Shown one piece after another: positions 12,182 through 24,900 of a stretch of 64,000 nucleotides of DNA. Position numbers and translations under genes: made by a program. How positions within the stretch are numbered: position 1 is the stretch's first letter; each line of letters starts with the position of its first letter. Source of the stretch: Ricordea florida (Eukaryota > Cnidaria > Anthozoa > Corallimorpharia > Ricordeidae); contig OX453276.1 in NCBI GenBank assembly GCA_949710005.1, positions 2,086,201 to 2,150,200 of the forward strand. The letters are read 5' to 3'. Below the pieces are notes generated by a model. That model searched no databases. It saw nothing but the letters and a program-made list of their open reading frames with translations, and was not told where the DNA came from.

Positions 12182-12615
12182 GCGCCAACCTTGCTCCCAA
12201 CACTGCGCCAACCCTGCTCCCAACACTGTGCCAACCCTGCTCTCCAAATACAGCTAGAAGTAATTTGTGTTGAGAAAAAACTAATACGAAGCAGTATAGA
12301 ACAGTTTGATTTATTTTAATCTGTTCCTCTTTTATAATGCTGGCAGGTGCAACTGTTTTGAGGGGAGTGTACATGTTTCCAAATGGGGACAAATATGGTT
12401 TGTAATTATAATATTATAATTAAAATCATCTTAAGTCACTTCATTAAAGTAAGACTAGTACCTTAACAATGTCTTTACCTCAAAGTGAAAAGAAAACAAA
12501 TAGTGCAAAGGTTGCCAGTGTGATGTTCTCACAGGGGTGGGGGGGGGGGGGTGCTGCCATATATGGTCTATACAGGTATGACTTGTACCGCTGTGAAGGG
12601 TATGATTTTCAAGAA

Positions 12616-12666
<51 letters not shown>

Positions 12667-15324
12667 GTATCACTTTTCATGAAACTGACCAGTTGGTTGA
12701 AGATTTAATAAAAAAAAGCTGAACAAGTACAAATAAATCATTTTTTTTTTGGAGAGAGAGAGAGGGAGGGAGAAGGAAAGAGAGAGAAACGATTGAGGTG
12801 TAAGGTTATGTTTTGGCTAGACACTGTGCTGGTGACCTCAGTTTCTGGAAAACAGCTACTCTAGGATAGGAGTGATTTGTGGGGTTTCCTCTAGTATAGG
12901 ATAGCAAAATTCAGCTGAACCAGCTCTGGTATAGGCTAAGGGTTCCAGGGTTCCAGCGGCACGTCATCCCCACCCAGAAATTCCTAAAGAAACCTTCCAT
13001 CTTCTGGGTTTCTCACCTAGTATCATGCACATGTCAGTCTATGAGAATGCTAGTCATTTCCACTTAAGCACCTATATAATTATTTATTATTAATTAGCAT
13101 GTGATAAGAATGTAGAGGACACAAAAAAGTGAAGTTGTAGATTGCAGGGATGGAGTGGAAATAAAACCTAAATGTTTAGAACCCAGAACATTGCATCCAG
13201 TATCCACAGCTGCAGTATTTGTAGTATCCATGGCTACAGTATTAACCTCCACAGCATAAAACTTTCAGAGATACAAATTATTTGTTGCACCTGCCACCTC
13301 TTGGAGATATTTCAATTGCCCAATAAATTTTGAGTGGATATGCATAACATGAACTTAACTGACTACATTTACATACTGTTTACTCCAAAAATAAGTACAA
13401 AGCAGATATAATATTATGTCCAAGAGTTTGTGTTAACATGAAAAGTTCAGTTTTCACCAATAGTCCACTTTATCCTCTGTTTTGGTGATTTCAGATGGTG
13501 AGTACATACAAACGGATGGTGGATTACAACGACATGGGTATGGTGTCCATGTCACTGCTGACAATTTCAGTTATCATGGAAACTGGAGTGATGACAAGAT
13601 GAATGGACAAGGCAAGTGTCAATTGGCATAATGTATTATTAAATGTAATTTAACTAAGTTAACCACCACAAGCTTAGTAGTTAAGCGGTCCACAAGCTTA
13701 GCGGTGAAGCGGTCCACAAGCTTAGCGGTGAAGCAGTTCACAGGCTTAGCAGTTAAGCGGTCCACAAGCTTAGTAGTTAAGCAGTCCACAAGCTTAGCGG
13801 TAAAGCAGTTCACAGGCTTAGCAGTTAAGCGGTCCACAAGCCTAGCGGGCATCCAGCGGTCAATCCCATAAGGGCTGGCTCACATGGTATGCACTATCCT
13901 TGTACATTGCTGGGATTGACAAGTTTCTTCGTCCAGTGTTCGTGCAGTGGTCTGTGGAGCAGTTCATTTAGCGCCCTCCCCCCATCCCTATTTTTCTTCC
14001 TTATCCGAGAAGACCAGAATGTCTAACCATATACAGATGGTATTTAAGGATCCTTAGTGTTGGTCCGGCTGGGGTTTGAACCCGCGACCTCCCGCACGGT
14101 AGTCCAGTGCTCTACCAACTGAGCTAACCGGTCGGCAGTAAGATTTTGATCCATTCATCTTACATTTTTAAAAACTTGGGTTATTCTCATTTGGGTCCTT
14201 GATTTGGGTTTTGACACTATTTTCTTCTTGAGATTCATAAAAGGATTCAGTAAGTAATATAAAACTGAGTGCAACTGGGCAGATTTTAATATCTAGTTTT
14301 CTGTATTTTTCTTCACAATAGAATAAGGTCAGTCAAATTTTTATCAAGTAGGTAATGCCCCTTCTTTGTAGGGTTTTTCCCCTGTAGGTAATAAAGTTGT
14401 TAGAATTATTAATAAAATACAGAAATTAAAATTTGCTCCACTCATTTTTGAAGCATGCACTTCATCAAGTGGCTGAATTAATGGTTTTCACTCTTACACA
14501 ACTTGTTCCACAGGAAAACTTTTCCACCCATCTGGAGCCATATTTGAGGTACAACACATCTCTAACTTTGTTTTGTATGTTTTACATATTACATTAACTT
14601 ACTCTTAAGTTCTCTGTTGATTTCAGCAGAGTGCTTGTTAGTCTTCAGAGATTGGAGAATTCTCTGGTAACTGTGCAAACTTCTTGGTAACTATGCAGAA
14701 TTCCCACCTAAATTTTGATAATTGGAGCTGTCCAGATGTAATTGGCCAGGATTTCTTATTCTTGGCATGATATATATTATTGATGTTCTTGATAATTTAT
14801 TCCTGATATTCTTGACTGTTACAGCCTAATTAATAGTTTGTTCATTCTTTTGTGTCCCAAAAAGGGTGAGTTTGTCAATAACATGTTCCATGGATATGGG
14901 AAGTACACTTGGCCAGATGGATCGTATTATGAGGGAAATTTCACTGAGAACAAGTAAGAACTGTGAACATTTTATTTATGATTTATTTATGCAAGATAGT
15001 TAAGCAATAAAGCACAGTTTCTATTGGTTTACTGGCATAATAAACCACACAGGATGTTGGGAGAACAGGAGAAGAGCTTGTTGTGGCTTGTGATTTACAA
15101 GCCCTTCAAGGAGGCACAGAGGAGGTACTTTTGAGTAGATACGTAGCTTATCACTTTTATAATATAATTGCTTTCTGACTAAGGACATTTAACACAGTTC
15201 TTCCTGTCTAAACTCTGACAGGTTAGAAGGTCAGGGAACATTTACTGACACAAAATCACAAGTGTGGTATGGAACTTTCACCCACAAGGCTGCTCCAGGG
15301 CTCAAGTTCAAGCTAGACATGTAG
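10139..15324 (+). CDS. MORN2: MORN repeat-containing protein 2-like
   Basis: Seven exons: 10139-10145, 10856-10900, 12347-12397, 13495-13611, 14514-14548, 14865-14953, 15222-15324. They give 148 residues with consistent phases. A Lys-rich N-terminus (PAPTKKADKKGGKND) precedes about five MORN units of the pattern YxGxWxxxxxxGxG, for example YHGNWSDDKMNGQG, FEGEFVNNMFHGYG and YEGNFTENKLEGQG. MORN repeats form an extended beta-sheet that binds membranes or partner proteins. MORN2 proteins are linked to ciliary/sperm functions and LC3-associated phagocytosis (family knowledge). The first exon codes for only two codons plus one base. Intron 4 uses a GC donor (AAG|GCAAGT); the phase across that junction only works with this site. 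The gene is convergent with the methyltransferase gene downstream. Confidence 0.85.
10902..12346. other. MORN gene intron 2, repeat-rich
   Basis: No exon seen. Holds AAT microsatellite runs, a palindromic repeat with TTTACCAGCATA ... TATGCTGGTAAA ends (11530-11690) and two SINE-related copies (about 11370-11530 and 11930-12245). Confidence 0.5.
11930..12245 (-). repeat. tRNA-derived SINE copy
   Basis: On the minus strand it starts with GCGCAGTGGTGAGAGCACTT (A-box-like) and GGTCTGATTCCC (B-box-like), then a body containing TCTGGTTTTCCCC and CTCAAATAAAG, ending in an ATT microsatellite. A copy without the head lies at about 11370-11530. The head is followed by three GGTTGGCGCAG-like repeats. 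Confidence 0.6.
13665..13850. repeat. tandem repeat, about 24-bp unit
   Basis: About seven degenerate copies of CACAAGCTTAGCGGTTAAGC-like units, several with HindIII sites, in intron 4 of the MORN gene. The open frame across it is only the translated repeat. Confidence 0.8.
14060..14137 (-). repeat. tRNA-like sequence (SINE head or tRNA pseudogene)
   Basis: On the minus strand: GGTTAGCTCAGTTGGTAGAG (strong A box and D arm) and GGTTCAAACCCC (B box and T arm), with a near-matching acceptor stem. The anticodon stem does not pair, which argues against a working tRNA. Confidence 0.5.
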
Positions 15325-15973
15325 AATAATGACGACTGTAAAATTGTAAATTGTAAATAGGTTGTGCATACATGTTTTACTGAAAACAAAAACAGATTCC
15401 ATACACCTGGATTGTAACTGTTATTGACTTGATCCTTTTTTGTTGAATGTTTGTTAATAATAATAATAATCCATTGTAGCCTTGCTCTTCTTGCACTGGA
15501 GTCCAGAATGTACATTATTAGCAAATGTATAGAATTAGGGAAAAGAAGGTTTATATATTAAGCTGAGTATGGATCGAATAAGGTATTTTTGATTACCAGA
15601 ATCCCAAATACTGTAACCCCACACTCGTCTCCTTTGCAGCTGTTGTGTGGCGCATCATGCCATCATGCAATGCTTCTCTCCACACTGGGCAGAACTTCCC
15701 CCATCTTCACCCCACCCAAAATAAAGCTGTTCTTGACAAAGTCTTGTTATTGTCAGGAAAAATTGCATCCTGATCGTCATGTAACATCCATTGTCTCTGA
15801 CTGAGTCATGTGTCATCAATCAATTTGTGAGTTTTATCCCCAGTTCCCTTACTGAGGATCCGGAATGTGCTGTAATTAATAACACAGCTTTCCTCTTTGG
15901 CAGCACAGTCATGCAGACACTGAATTCATGTCCGAAGTTTGGGCAACTGTGCCCTGCATCAGTTGTGCTGCAG

Positions 15974-18900
15974 TCACCTTCTAGGCTTTCTTTTTAACTC
16001 TAAAAGTTTTATGTCTGAACTGTGATATACTGGGTCCTGTTGCTCTTCAGGGATTTCTTTGACTTCAAAATGCTCTTTCACAAGCTTTGGAAACAAATTA
16101 ACTATTAACAATTAATTGCAAAAGGTATTAATATTAATGTTAGAAATTGTCACAAAGTTAGATTTACCTTAAGGTGATGAAAAATGGTAGGGTTGTGGGA
16201 TGTGGCTTGAAATGACAACATCAAAATGTAATAAGGGTAAGTTGAAGCCACACATATGCGCACTGAGGCGACAGTGGTACAAGGAATAAAACCCTGTCAC
16301 CTCAGTGCGTATATGTGTGGTTTCAACTTACCCTTATTAGATTTATCTTAAGTTGAGCAAAGAGTTTGAAATGTCCTGCGGAGAATGCATGGTCTTGTTA
16401 ATGTTTGTGTACATAATATTTATTTATGTAAGGCAAGCCAAGAAGTTTCAACCTTGGATATGATCACAACAGTCTGGCTTAAACATGTACCTTTCACTTC
16501 TAAACTGGTTGGCTATAGCCTGACAGAATGATGCAAATACATGTATGTATTAAAACTTACTGTACCTGGAAAAATGTTTCTTGGAGCAAGGGTTTATTGC
16601 CTGTTGTTCTCTCTTCATAACTTATCAGAACAGTTGTGGTATTACTGCTTAGATCGCATAATGTGGTAACAAGAGGAACCAGTGACTGAAACATAGGTTT
16701 GTGGTAAAAGTTAAATTAGTCTTCTTTAATGAATTGTTTGTAGAACATTTGCCGAAAGTAAAGACATTCAGAATGGCTCAAGTTAAGTTTGCTGTTATAG
16801 CCATTGTTATAAACTTCCAAAAAGGATGAAAAATAGTTTGAGATAGCAGTATTTTCAAGATATATACGTTATTGACCAAGCATGAGGTCAAGATGGCTGC
16901 ATATTAACCCAGTTCTTTTTTTGCATTTTTACTGGCTGAGATGAAGTTGAGGTTGATAAAAATGCAAAAGAGAATGAGGTCAATATGCACCATATTGCCC
17001 CAAAAAGCTTGGTCAATAAAGGATTTATTATAATTATGGTCATTTTGCTTTGTTTGTTTTGCGGGACCACGCGGGAAATCCCGAGTGGGCCACATAGGCC
17101 CATCTTCCCTGCTTGGGTAGCCAATCAGAACACAAGATTTGTCTCTTCTTGCCCGCTTGCAGAACCATCCACATAATAAAACTGATCCTAGTAAATGACT
17201 AACAAAACAAGGGCAAAGCGAAAAATCTGGAAAAACGGCAAGTTCAAGACTGGCGCAAGGTTGGGCTTGATTTGATCTCAAAATTATCATTAACAATAAT
17301 TATGCAACTAGTAGATTTATGTATGACCAGAAACCCATAAGACTCACCTCTTCATAGTAAATGCAATCAGCAACTAACACGAAATCTGGATTCAATGGAA
17401 AACAGCTCACATCTTGACCCCTTAAGAAACCCATTATCAAAATTATTTAAAAAAATAAATACTACCATCTGTCATTAGGATAGTTCGACTATACACCTCT
17501 GATTTGATATGAAAGGGATGAACCAACTTCTATAATTTTAATAATAAAAATTAAAGAGACTACCAAGGACAAAGTTAACAATTTATTTTTGGCAATGTCA
17601 GCGTCAAACTCCCAACAGGAGTCTGTTCTTATGACCTTCTGATGTGTAATTATGGGGATCCTGGCACATTTGATAAACTAGGTGAGACGGGGCTCTTGCC
17701 CAAATTTTCATAAAGACTTCATCAAAGCCCCTACCAAGCCTCAACCAAGACCCCACCAAACCCTCAACCAAGCCATCACCAAGCCCTAATAAATACTTCA
17801 TCAAAGCCCCTACCAAGCCTCAACCAAGACCCCACCAAACCCTCAACCAAGACCTCACCAAGCCCTAATAAAACCTTCATCAAACATCCCAGGTGCGGAG
17901 CGCAACCAAACCCCTGCCAAACCATAGCTAATATGTTACAAAATCGATGTGAATATGATACGAGGATCTGGCACATTTAATAAAATAAAAATGATTTAAA
18001 AAGAATAAAATAATGATTTAATAAGAAGAAGAATTAATATACAAAATGGAACAAGAATTAAGAAGATTAAATGTTGTGCAACTGAAACATTTGGCTAGAT
18101 GGTATAATATTCCTGGCCGTTCACGTTTTATTAAAAGAGATTTTGTTCAAGCGTTGAGTAATATCCCTGAAATAACTAATAATATTCAACAAATTATTAC
18201 TAATATTGCTGGAATTGTTAATGAGTTACGTAATACACCAATGAGGCCAATAGATCAACCAAATTTACCTCTTCCAATTCCAAATATTGATCTGCCACCA
18301 ATAAGACCAGCAAATCAGCCAAATTTGCCACCTTTAACTATTCCTCAACCATCGCCTGGTTCACCAGATCGAATTAATCCAGATAGCCCGCCACCAGGCC
18401 CGCCACCTAATCGCCGACCGGGAACTCCACCAGGCCCGCCACCTAATCGTCGCGGAAGAGCTCCTCCGCGCCCGCCGCCACCTGTAATAAAAACAAAACA
18501 ACCACCAAAAAGACCACCTCCGCCCGTAATAAAACCAAAACAAAATACTTTTTTAGGAAATGCAATAAACAAGTTTTGGGGTGTAGTAAAACCATACATA
18601 CCTGAAAAAGTAAAAAATAAAGCAGTAGCGGCAAAAAATAAAGTAGAAAAAGTAGCTAAAAATTTTATAGAAAGATATAAAAAAGTAAATAAACCCAAAG
18701 AAATAAAAACACCACCTAAAAGTGATAATAAGAAAGGTGAAAGAAAAAATAATAGGGATTATGAGAAGGAAGGCGCAAGACCAAAAATATTAAAAAGAAA
18801 TGAGGAAAAAGAAATTGCAGAAGATTTTACACCAAGGGAATATGAATCAGCCATAAATGGTAATTATATTAGTTATAGGATTGAAGGAAAAGAAAAGATT

Positions 18901-21900
18901 GATGAAAAGACATTCTTACATAAAATAAAACCAAAAGTTATGGATTTACTTAGAAAGAGAGTTGAATCGAAAAAATCATTGAAGACTAAATTTATATTTT
19001 CATGCGAGTTCAAAAAATATGATCCTAAATATGGGGGTTTTATTACTAAATTTGTATACTGTGACGCATCATTTCCTTCTGAAAAATCAGAAATTGTTCT
19101 TGAATCAACAGATTTATCAGAATTATTTGATAGATTAACAAATCAACAACTTGAATTATTTGATGGTTTTATAAATAATGGATCTGGTTGGGAATTTGAA
19201 CGCGTACTATTCTTTGACATTTTTATAGATCGTTTTGTTCCACTTTTAGGAGGATCTTATATTCAATTACCAAAAGAATTGTTAAACAGGAATGCTATTA
19301 TTAACCCCAAGAATAATGATAATGAATGTTTCAAGTGGTGCGTAACAAGAGCCGTTTATCCAACTGATAAAAACCCGCAAAGAATAACTAAAGAATTAAT
19401 TGAACAATCAAAGAATTTTAATTGGAATGGAATTAATTTTCCAGCTTCTGATCAAGATGTTTTTAATTTTGAAAACCAAAATGATTATGATATTTCAATA
19501 TTTGGATATGATAAAAAAATAGGAGTATATACTATAAAAAGAAGTATGAAAAGAGGATTTAAACTGATTAGATTACTTTTATTAACAGAAGAAACAAATG
19601 AAGAGCCAAATAAACACTTTGTTTTAATAAAGAATATTAGTGCTCTTATACGAAGACAAGTTACTAAACGTAAATGTAAGTTGTACTTTTGTGATAATTG
19701 TTTGAATCCTTTTCATTTAAAAAGCACATTGGAAAAGCACGAAGGGTATTGTTATTTATACAAAGAAGCAAGGATTGATATGCTAAAAAATAAAGATGGT
19801 AGTCCGTGTTTTATTTCTTTTAAAAATTTTGTGAAAAAAATGAGAATACCTATTGTTGCCTATGCAGATTTTGAGTGTATTTTGAAACAAATAAAAAATA
19901 ATGAGTCTCTAGATAAAAGCAAAAGTTTTACAAATAAATATCAAACCCACAAACCAGTTGCATTTGGCTGTTTTATTAAGAGTTTTAATGAAAAAATATG
20001 TAAATCAAGATTTTATAGATATACAGCTAAATCTTCAGAAGATGATGTGGCACAGAAATTTGTTGAATATCTAGAGAAAGAATTTAAGGAAATTTATAAA
20101 AAATGTATTAGTTATAATGTAAAAAGATTCAAAAAGTTTAATAAGAAGAATATGACAGAAGATGAAAAAATAAACTATGAAAACGCAACTCATTGCCATA
20201 TATGTGAGAAAGAATTAGGCGAAGATAAGGTAATAGATCACTGTCATCTTACAGGAAAGTATAGAGGTGCGGCACATAATGAATGCAATTTAAATTATAA
20301 GATTCCAAAATTCTTTCCAGTTATAATTCACAATTTATCAGGATATGATGCTCATCTATTTATTAATAATCTTGCTAAAACAGAAGGTAAAATAAAACTT
20401 ATACCAAATAATGAGGAAAAGTATATTTCTTTCTCAAAAGAGATTGTGGTTGATACCTACAAAGATAAAGAAAGTGGCGAGATGAAATGTGTTAAGAGAG
20501 ATATAAAGTTTATAGATTCATTAAAATTTATGTCATCCAGTCTTGATAGTTTGTCTAGTAATCTTACTAAATGTGGAAAGTGTGATGTTTGTAAAGGTGT
20601 AATAAAAGGAAGTAGGTGTCTTAATCCGACAGATAAAAACCTACATGAAATTACAAAGTATTTTGTAGGCGAAGAATTAAAGTTATTATTGAGAAAGGGT
20701 GTATTCCCATATGATTATCTTGATGATTTTGATAAATTAAATGAAACCCAACTTCCCCCAAAGGAAGCGTTTTACTCAAAACTTAGCGGTAAAGATATTT
20801 CAGAAGATGATTACAAACATGCTAAAAAGGTATGGGAAACTTTTAATATGAAAACAATGAGAGATTACCTTAATCTATATCTACAGTCTGATGTGTTATT
20901 ATTAGCAGATGTTTTTGAAAACTTTAGAGATGTTTGCCAAACACATTATGGTTTGGACCCTGCTTGGTATTATACAGCACCCGGACTAGCTTGGGATGCA
21001 ATGTTAAAATTAACCAAAATTGAATTGGAGATGATAATCGACATTGATATGTTAATTATGATTGAGAAAGGCGTTCGTGGCGGAATAGCCCAAATATCAA
21101 ACAGATATGCTAAAGCAAATAACCCATACATGAAAGAATATGATCCTAAAATGGTTACAAATTATATACAATATCTAGATGCAAATAATTTATATGGTGG
21201 AGCAATGAGTAAACCACTACCCACTCATGATTTAAAATGGATACCAAAAGAAGATATTGAAAATTGGAGAAATATGCCATGTATATTAGAGGTTGATTTA
21301 AAATATTCACAACATCTTCATGATTTACATAGTGATTATCCGCTTGCCCCAGAAAGAATTAAGGTTAATAGGGTTGAGAAATTGATACCAAACCTCAACA
21401 ATAAAAAGAATTATGTTGTTCACCATGAAACTCTAAAAAAATATGAAAGTCTTGGATTAGAAGTAACAAAGATTCATAGAGGAATTACATTTGAAGAGTC
21501 TGAATGGTTAAAACCTTACATAGATTTGAATACTAAATTGAGAGCACAAGCGAAAAACGACTTTGAAAAAGATTTCTTCAAACTCATGAATAATTCAGTA
21601 TTTGGAAAAACAATGGAAAATCTTAGAAAAAGGGTAGATATAAGATTAGTAACAAATGAGAAAGATGCAAGAAAACTAATATCAAAAGCTAACTATAATC
21701 GCCGCACTATTTTTTCTGAAAATCTTATGGCAGTACATATGAATAGAACACATATAAAATACAATAAACCCATTTACTTAGGAATGTGTATTTTAGATAT
21801 AAGTAAAGCAATGATGTATGACTTTCATTATAATTATATTAAACCAAAATATGGTGAAAAAGCTAAATTACTTATGACAGATACAGATAGTCTTGTATAT

Positions 21901-24900
21901 GATATAGAAACTGAGGATTTCTATAAGGATATAAGCCCTGATGTTAGAGAAATGTTTGACACCAGCAATTACCCTAAAAATCATCCATCAGGTATTGAGA
22001 CGGGCGTAAATAAAAAAGTAATTGGTAAGTTTAAAGATGAAGCCGGTGGTAAAATAATAACTGAATTTGTTGGTCTACGGGCTAAGCTATACGCTTTCAG
22101 GATGGATGATGGTGATGAGATAAAAAAGGATAAAGGAATGAAGAAATCAGTTGTAGAAAATAGTATAAGATTTGATGATTATAAGGAATGTTTGGTTAGC
22201 AAAGTAAAGCAGATGAGAGAAATGCCAGTAATAAGAAGTTATAAGCATTTTGTTTATACTGAAACTGTTAATAAAGTTGCACTATCTGCTGATGATGATA
22301 AGAGAATCATTAAAGAAGATGGAATACATACTCTACCATATGGTCATTATCGGGCGGAGCCCTCCCCAGCAGAGCTGGATCTAACTAAAACAGAATTAGG
22401 AGGTAACTGCGTATCATAAGGAATAACTTGCAATTCTTCTCTTACAAATCCACGCCTCGGACCATCAGTCAAATAATATAAAACCGGTTGATTATGTGAA
22501 ATTATACTTTTATAAATATTATAAACTTTAATACTCCAAATAGGATCAGTAGCTCTCCTTTTTTCACCACCCTCAAGTTCGCCGGGAAATAATAAATATC
22601 TAACGTTAACATAAGGAGACAATCTAACCTCATCAAGACCAACAACTCGATTATACTTTTTAGGTTCAATATCAACCTCCTTCTGTTTTATAGATTTAAC
22701 AGGCTCTTTACCAGTTATTCTCGTTGGTGTATTATTCAAAGTTTTCAAAATATCTGGTAATCTTTTCACCCATACTCTTGATCGGGCATCACTTATCATT
22801 TCTTGCGCATATTGATGGCTAAATAATTTTTCACCTAATATTCTGTTTGCGTTTTCTACAAATGCTTGAGCTCTATGATTTCCAGCTTCACTTCTTTGAA
22901 TGTTTACATTATGATAATTCATAAGTTTAGTAACTTCACCCATAAATTCTTTTCCAGGATCAACCATTAATGTTTTTGGGTATTTTAACTTTCTAGAATA
23001 TATTTTTTCAAAAGCATTTGAAATTTCTCTACTTTCTTTTGAGGTTAATGGTTCAGCATCTTTATATCTTGATGCCACATCAACCACAACTAATGCATAT
23101 TTATATGTTTTTCTTCCAACTCTATCATGTGGTAAAAATAATAAATCTGCTTGGTTAATCTGATTAGGTTTATCTACAGTCCAGTGTGGTCTAGGTATAT
23201 ACTTTGGAGCTGGAAGATAGATTTGCCATATTGCTTGTTTCTCTAACCATTGTTTTGCTTCATCTTCACTTACTTTCGCCTTCTCAGCTAATTTAGGAAT
23301 TGCAGAATATCCTTTCCAATATCCTTCAGTTGAATAATATATTTTCGATAAAATGCTTTCGTTACTCATTTAAAGATTAACCAAAGTATCTTATAAATCA
23401 AATATGACGTCTGAAAAAATTAATCCAAATAGAATTCCTCGAGAGCCATTTGGGTTGAAAGCAGAATCAACTTTGAATAGAATTACATTAAATCCATCCT
23501 CGGCCAGCCCTGGAGAAACATTATATATAAATGTCCCTAAACTTTCTGATAATTTAGTGATTGTACCTGGAAGTGTATCTCTACTTTTCGATTTGGAAGT
23601 TGATGGGCATGCAAATAATACGGTTGTTAATAATTTGTCGGCCAATCTTGTAACCAGATTAAAAGTTCTTTTTGGAGGAGAAACATTGCAAGATACTCAA
23701 AGATATGATTTATTTCAAACATATCGCGATTTATTTTTAACCGCGGAAGAGAGAGAAGATAAATTAAAAAATGGCATTACTTCTTCTCTAAATATGAGAA
23801 AACTCAGAACAAAAGCTGGCGATGCAAAAACACAAGATGTAAAAGAAGTTGCTCTTGCTAATGTTCATGGTTCAAAGTATAGAATACCAATAAACCACCC
23901 AATTTTAAACGATCACGGCGTTTTTTACCCAAAAGCATTGGAAAATCATCTAATATTTGAGATTACACTCGCCCCAATTAATAATATTCTTATTTATTCC
24001 GATACAACAAAAGCGCCATCATATTCAATCAAAAACTTGGAGTTAGAATATTCTTCAATTTCAAGCGAATACTTAGCGCGCGAGGCGCAATCAACATATC
24101 AAGTTGGTAAAGGATTCTTTTATGAAAATATTACCTTACACAAAACTTTTACATTTTCTATTGGTGGTGATGGTGTTATTAATCAACATATTAATTTACC
24201 GAGAAGATCAATGACTGGGGTATTATTTTTGTTTTTAACACCTCAAGCTGCGGGGGCAAGGGATTCTGAAAATTTTTATAATCCTGGTATATCTTCTGTT
24301 GAAATTGATGTTGATGGTGTGCCAAATAGAATATACTCTAGAGGAATGATTCCATCTGATATTTGGGAATCCGTGAAAAAACGCTTTCATAGAGATGATG
24401 GTTTGCAAATTTCATTGAAAGAAAAGGATTTTTATGCAGATAAGTTTGCTCTTTGGGTTGATACTAGAACTCACCCAGATAATGGTATTCATGGGGGTGG
24501 ATTAGCTCTAAATAATACACATGATGGTGTAAAAATAGAAATTAAAAGGAAACAAAGCGGTTCAGGAACAATAACCTGCTATATGTTTGTTGTAGCTGAT
24601 GCAATGATGGAAATAATGAATTCAAGTTTGAGATCAATTAAGTACTGAGAATCTAAAAACATAATGTTATGATACAAAATCATGGAAGAACTACGAGAAA
24701 AAATACCATTCCACTGTATCATAACCGGACCAACAAATTGTGGGAAAACAAAGTACCTAATTGAACAGCTACGAGGGTCTTTCCGAAAAATTTTTGATTA
24801 TATTGTTTTAATTTGCCCAACCTATTCCAAAAATAAAACCTATCATAATTTTGCTAGAGGAGATAAACGTTTCTTTGTATTATCACCCGATGCCAGTAAC

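Noticed and set aside
14060..14137. tRNA gene on the minus strand
   Set aside because: A and B boxes are good, but the anticodon stem does not pair and the acceptor stem has a mismatch; kept as a SINE-like or tRNA pseudogene repeat.
16904..17296. 130-aa minus-strand frame between methyltransferase exons
   Set aside because: Mixed composition, no domain, no usable splice sites in the frame of the gene; intronic.
17604..17976. Outward-reading frames of about 66-70 residues in the left TIR, repeated identically at 32549-32900
   Set aside because: They are translations of the 79-bp TIR subrepeats, with repetitive Leu/Gly/Val content, no promoter box and no domain. Identity at both ends follows from the inverted repeat.
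18345..18698. Minus-strand 117-aa Gly-rich frame
   Set aside because: Antisense of the proline-rich linker of the polymerase.
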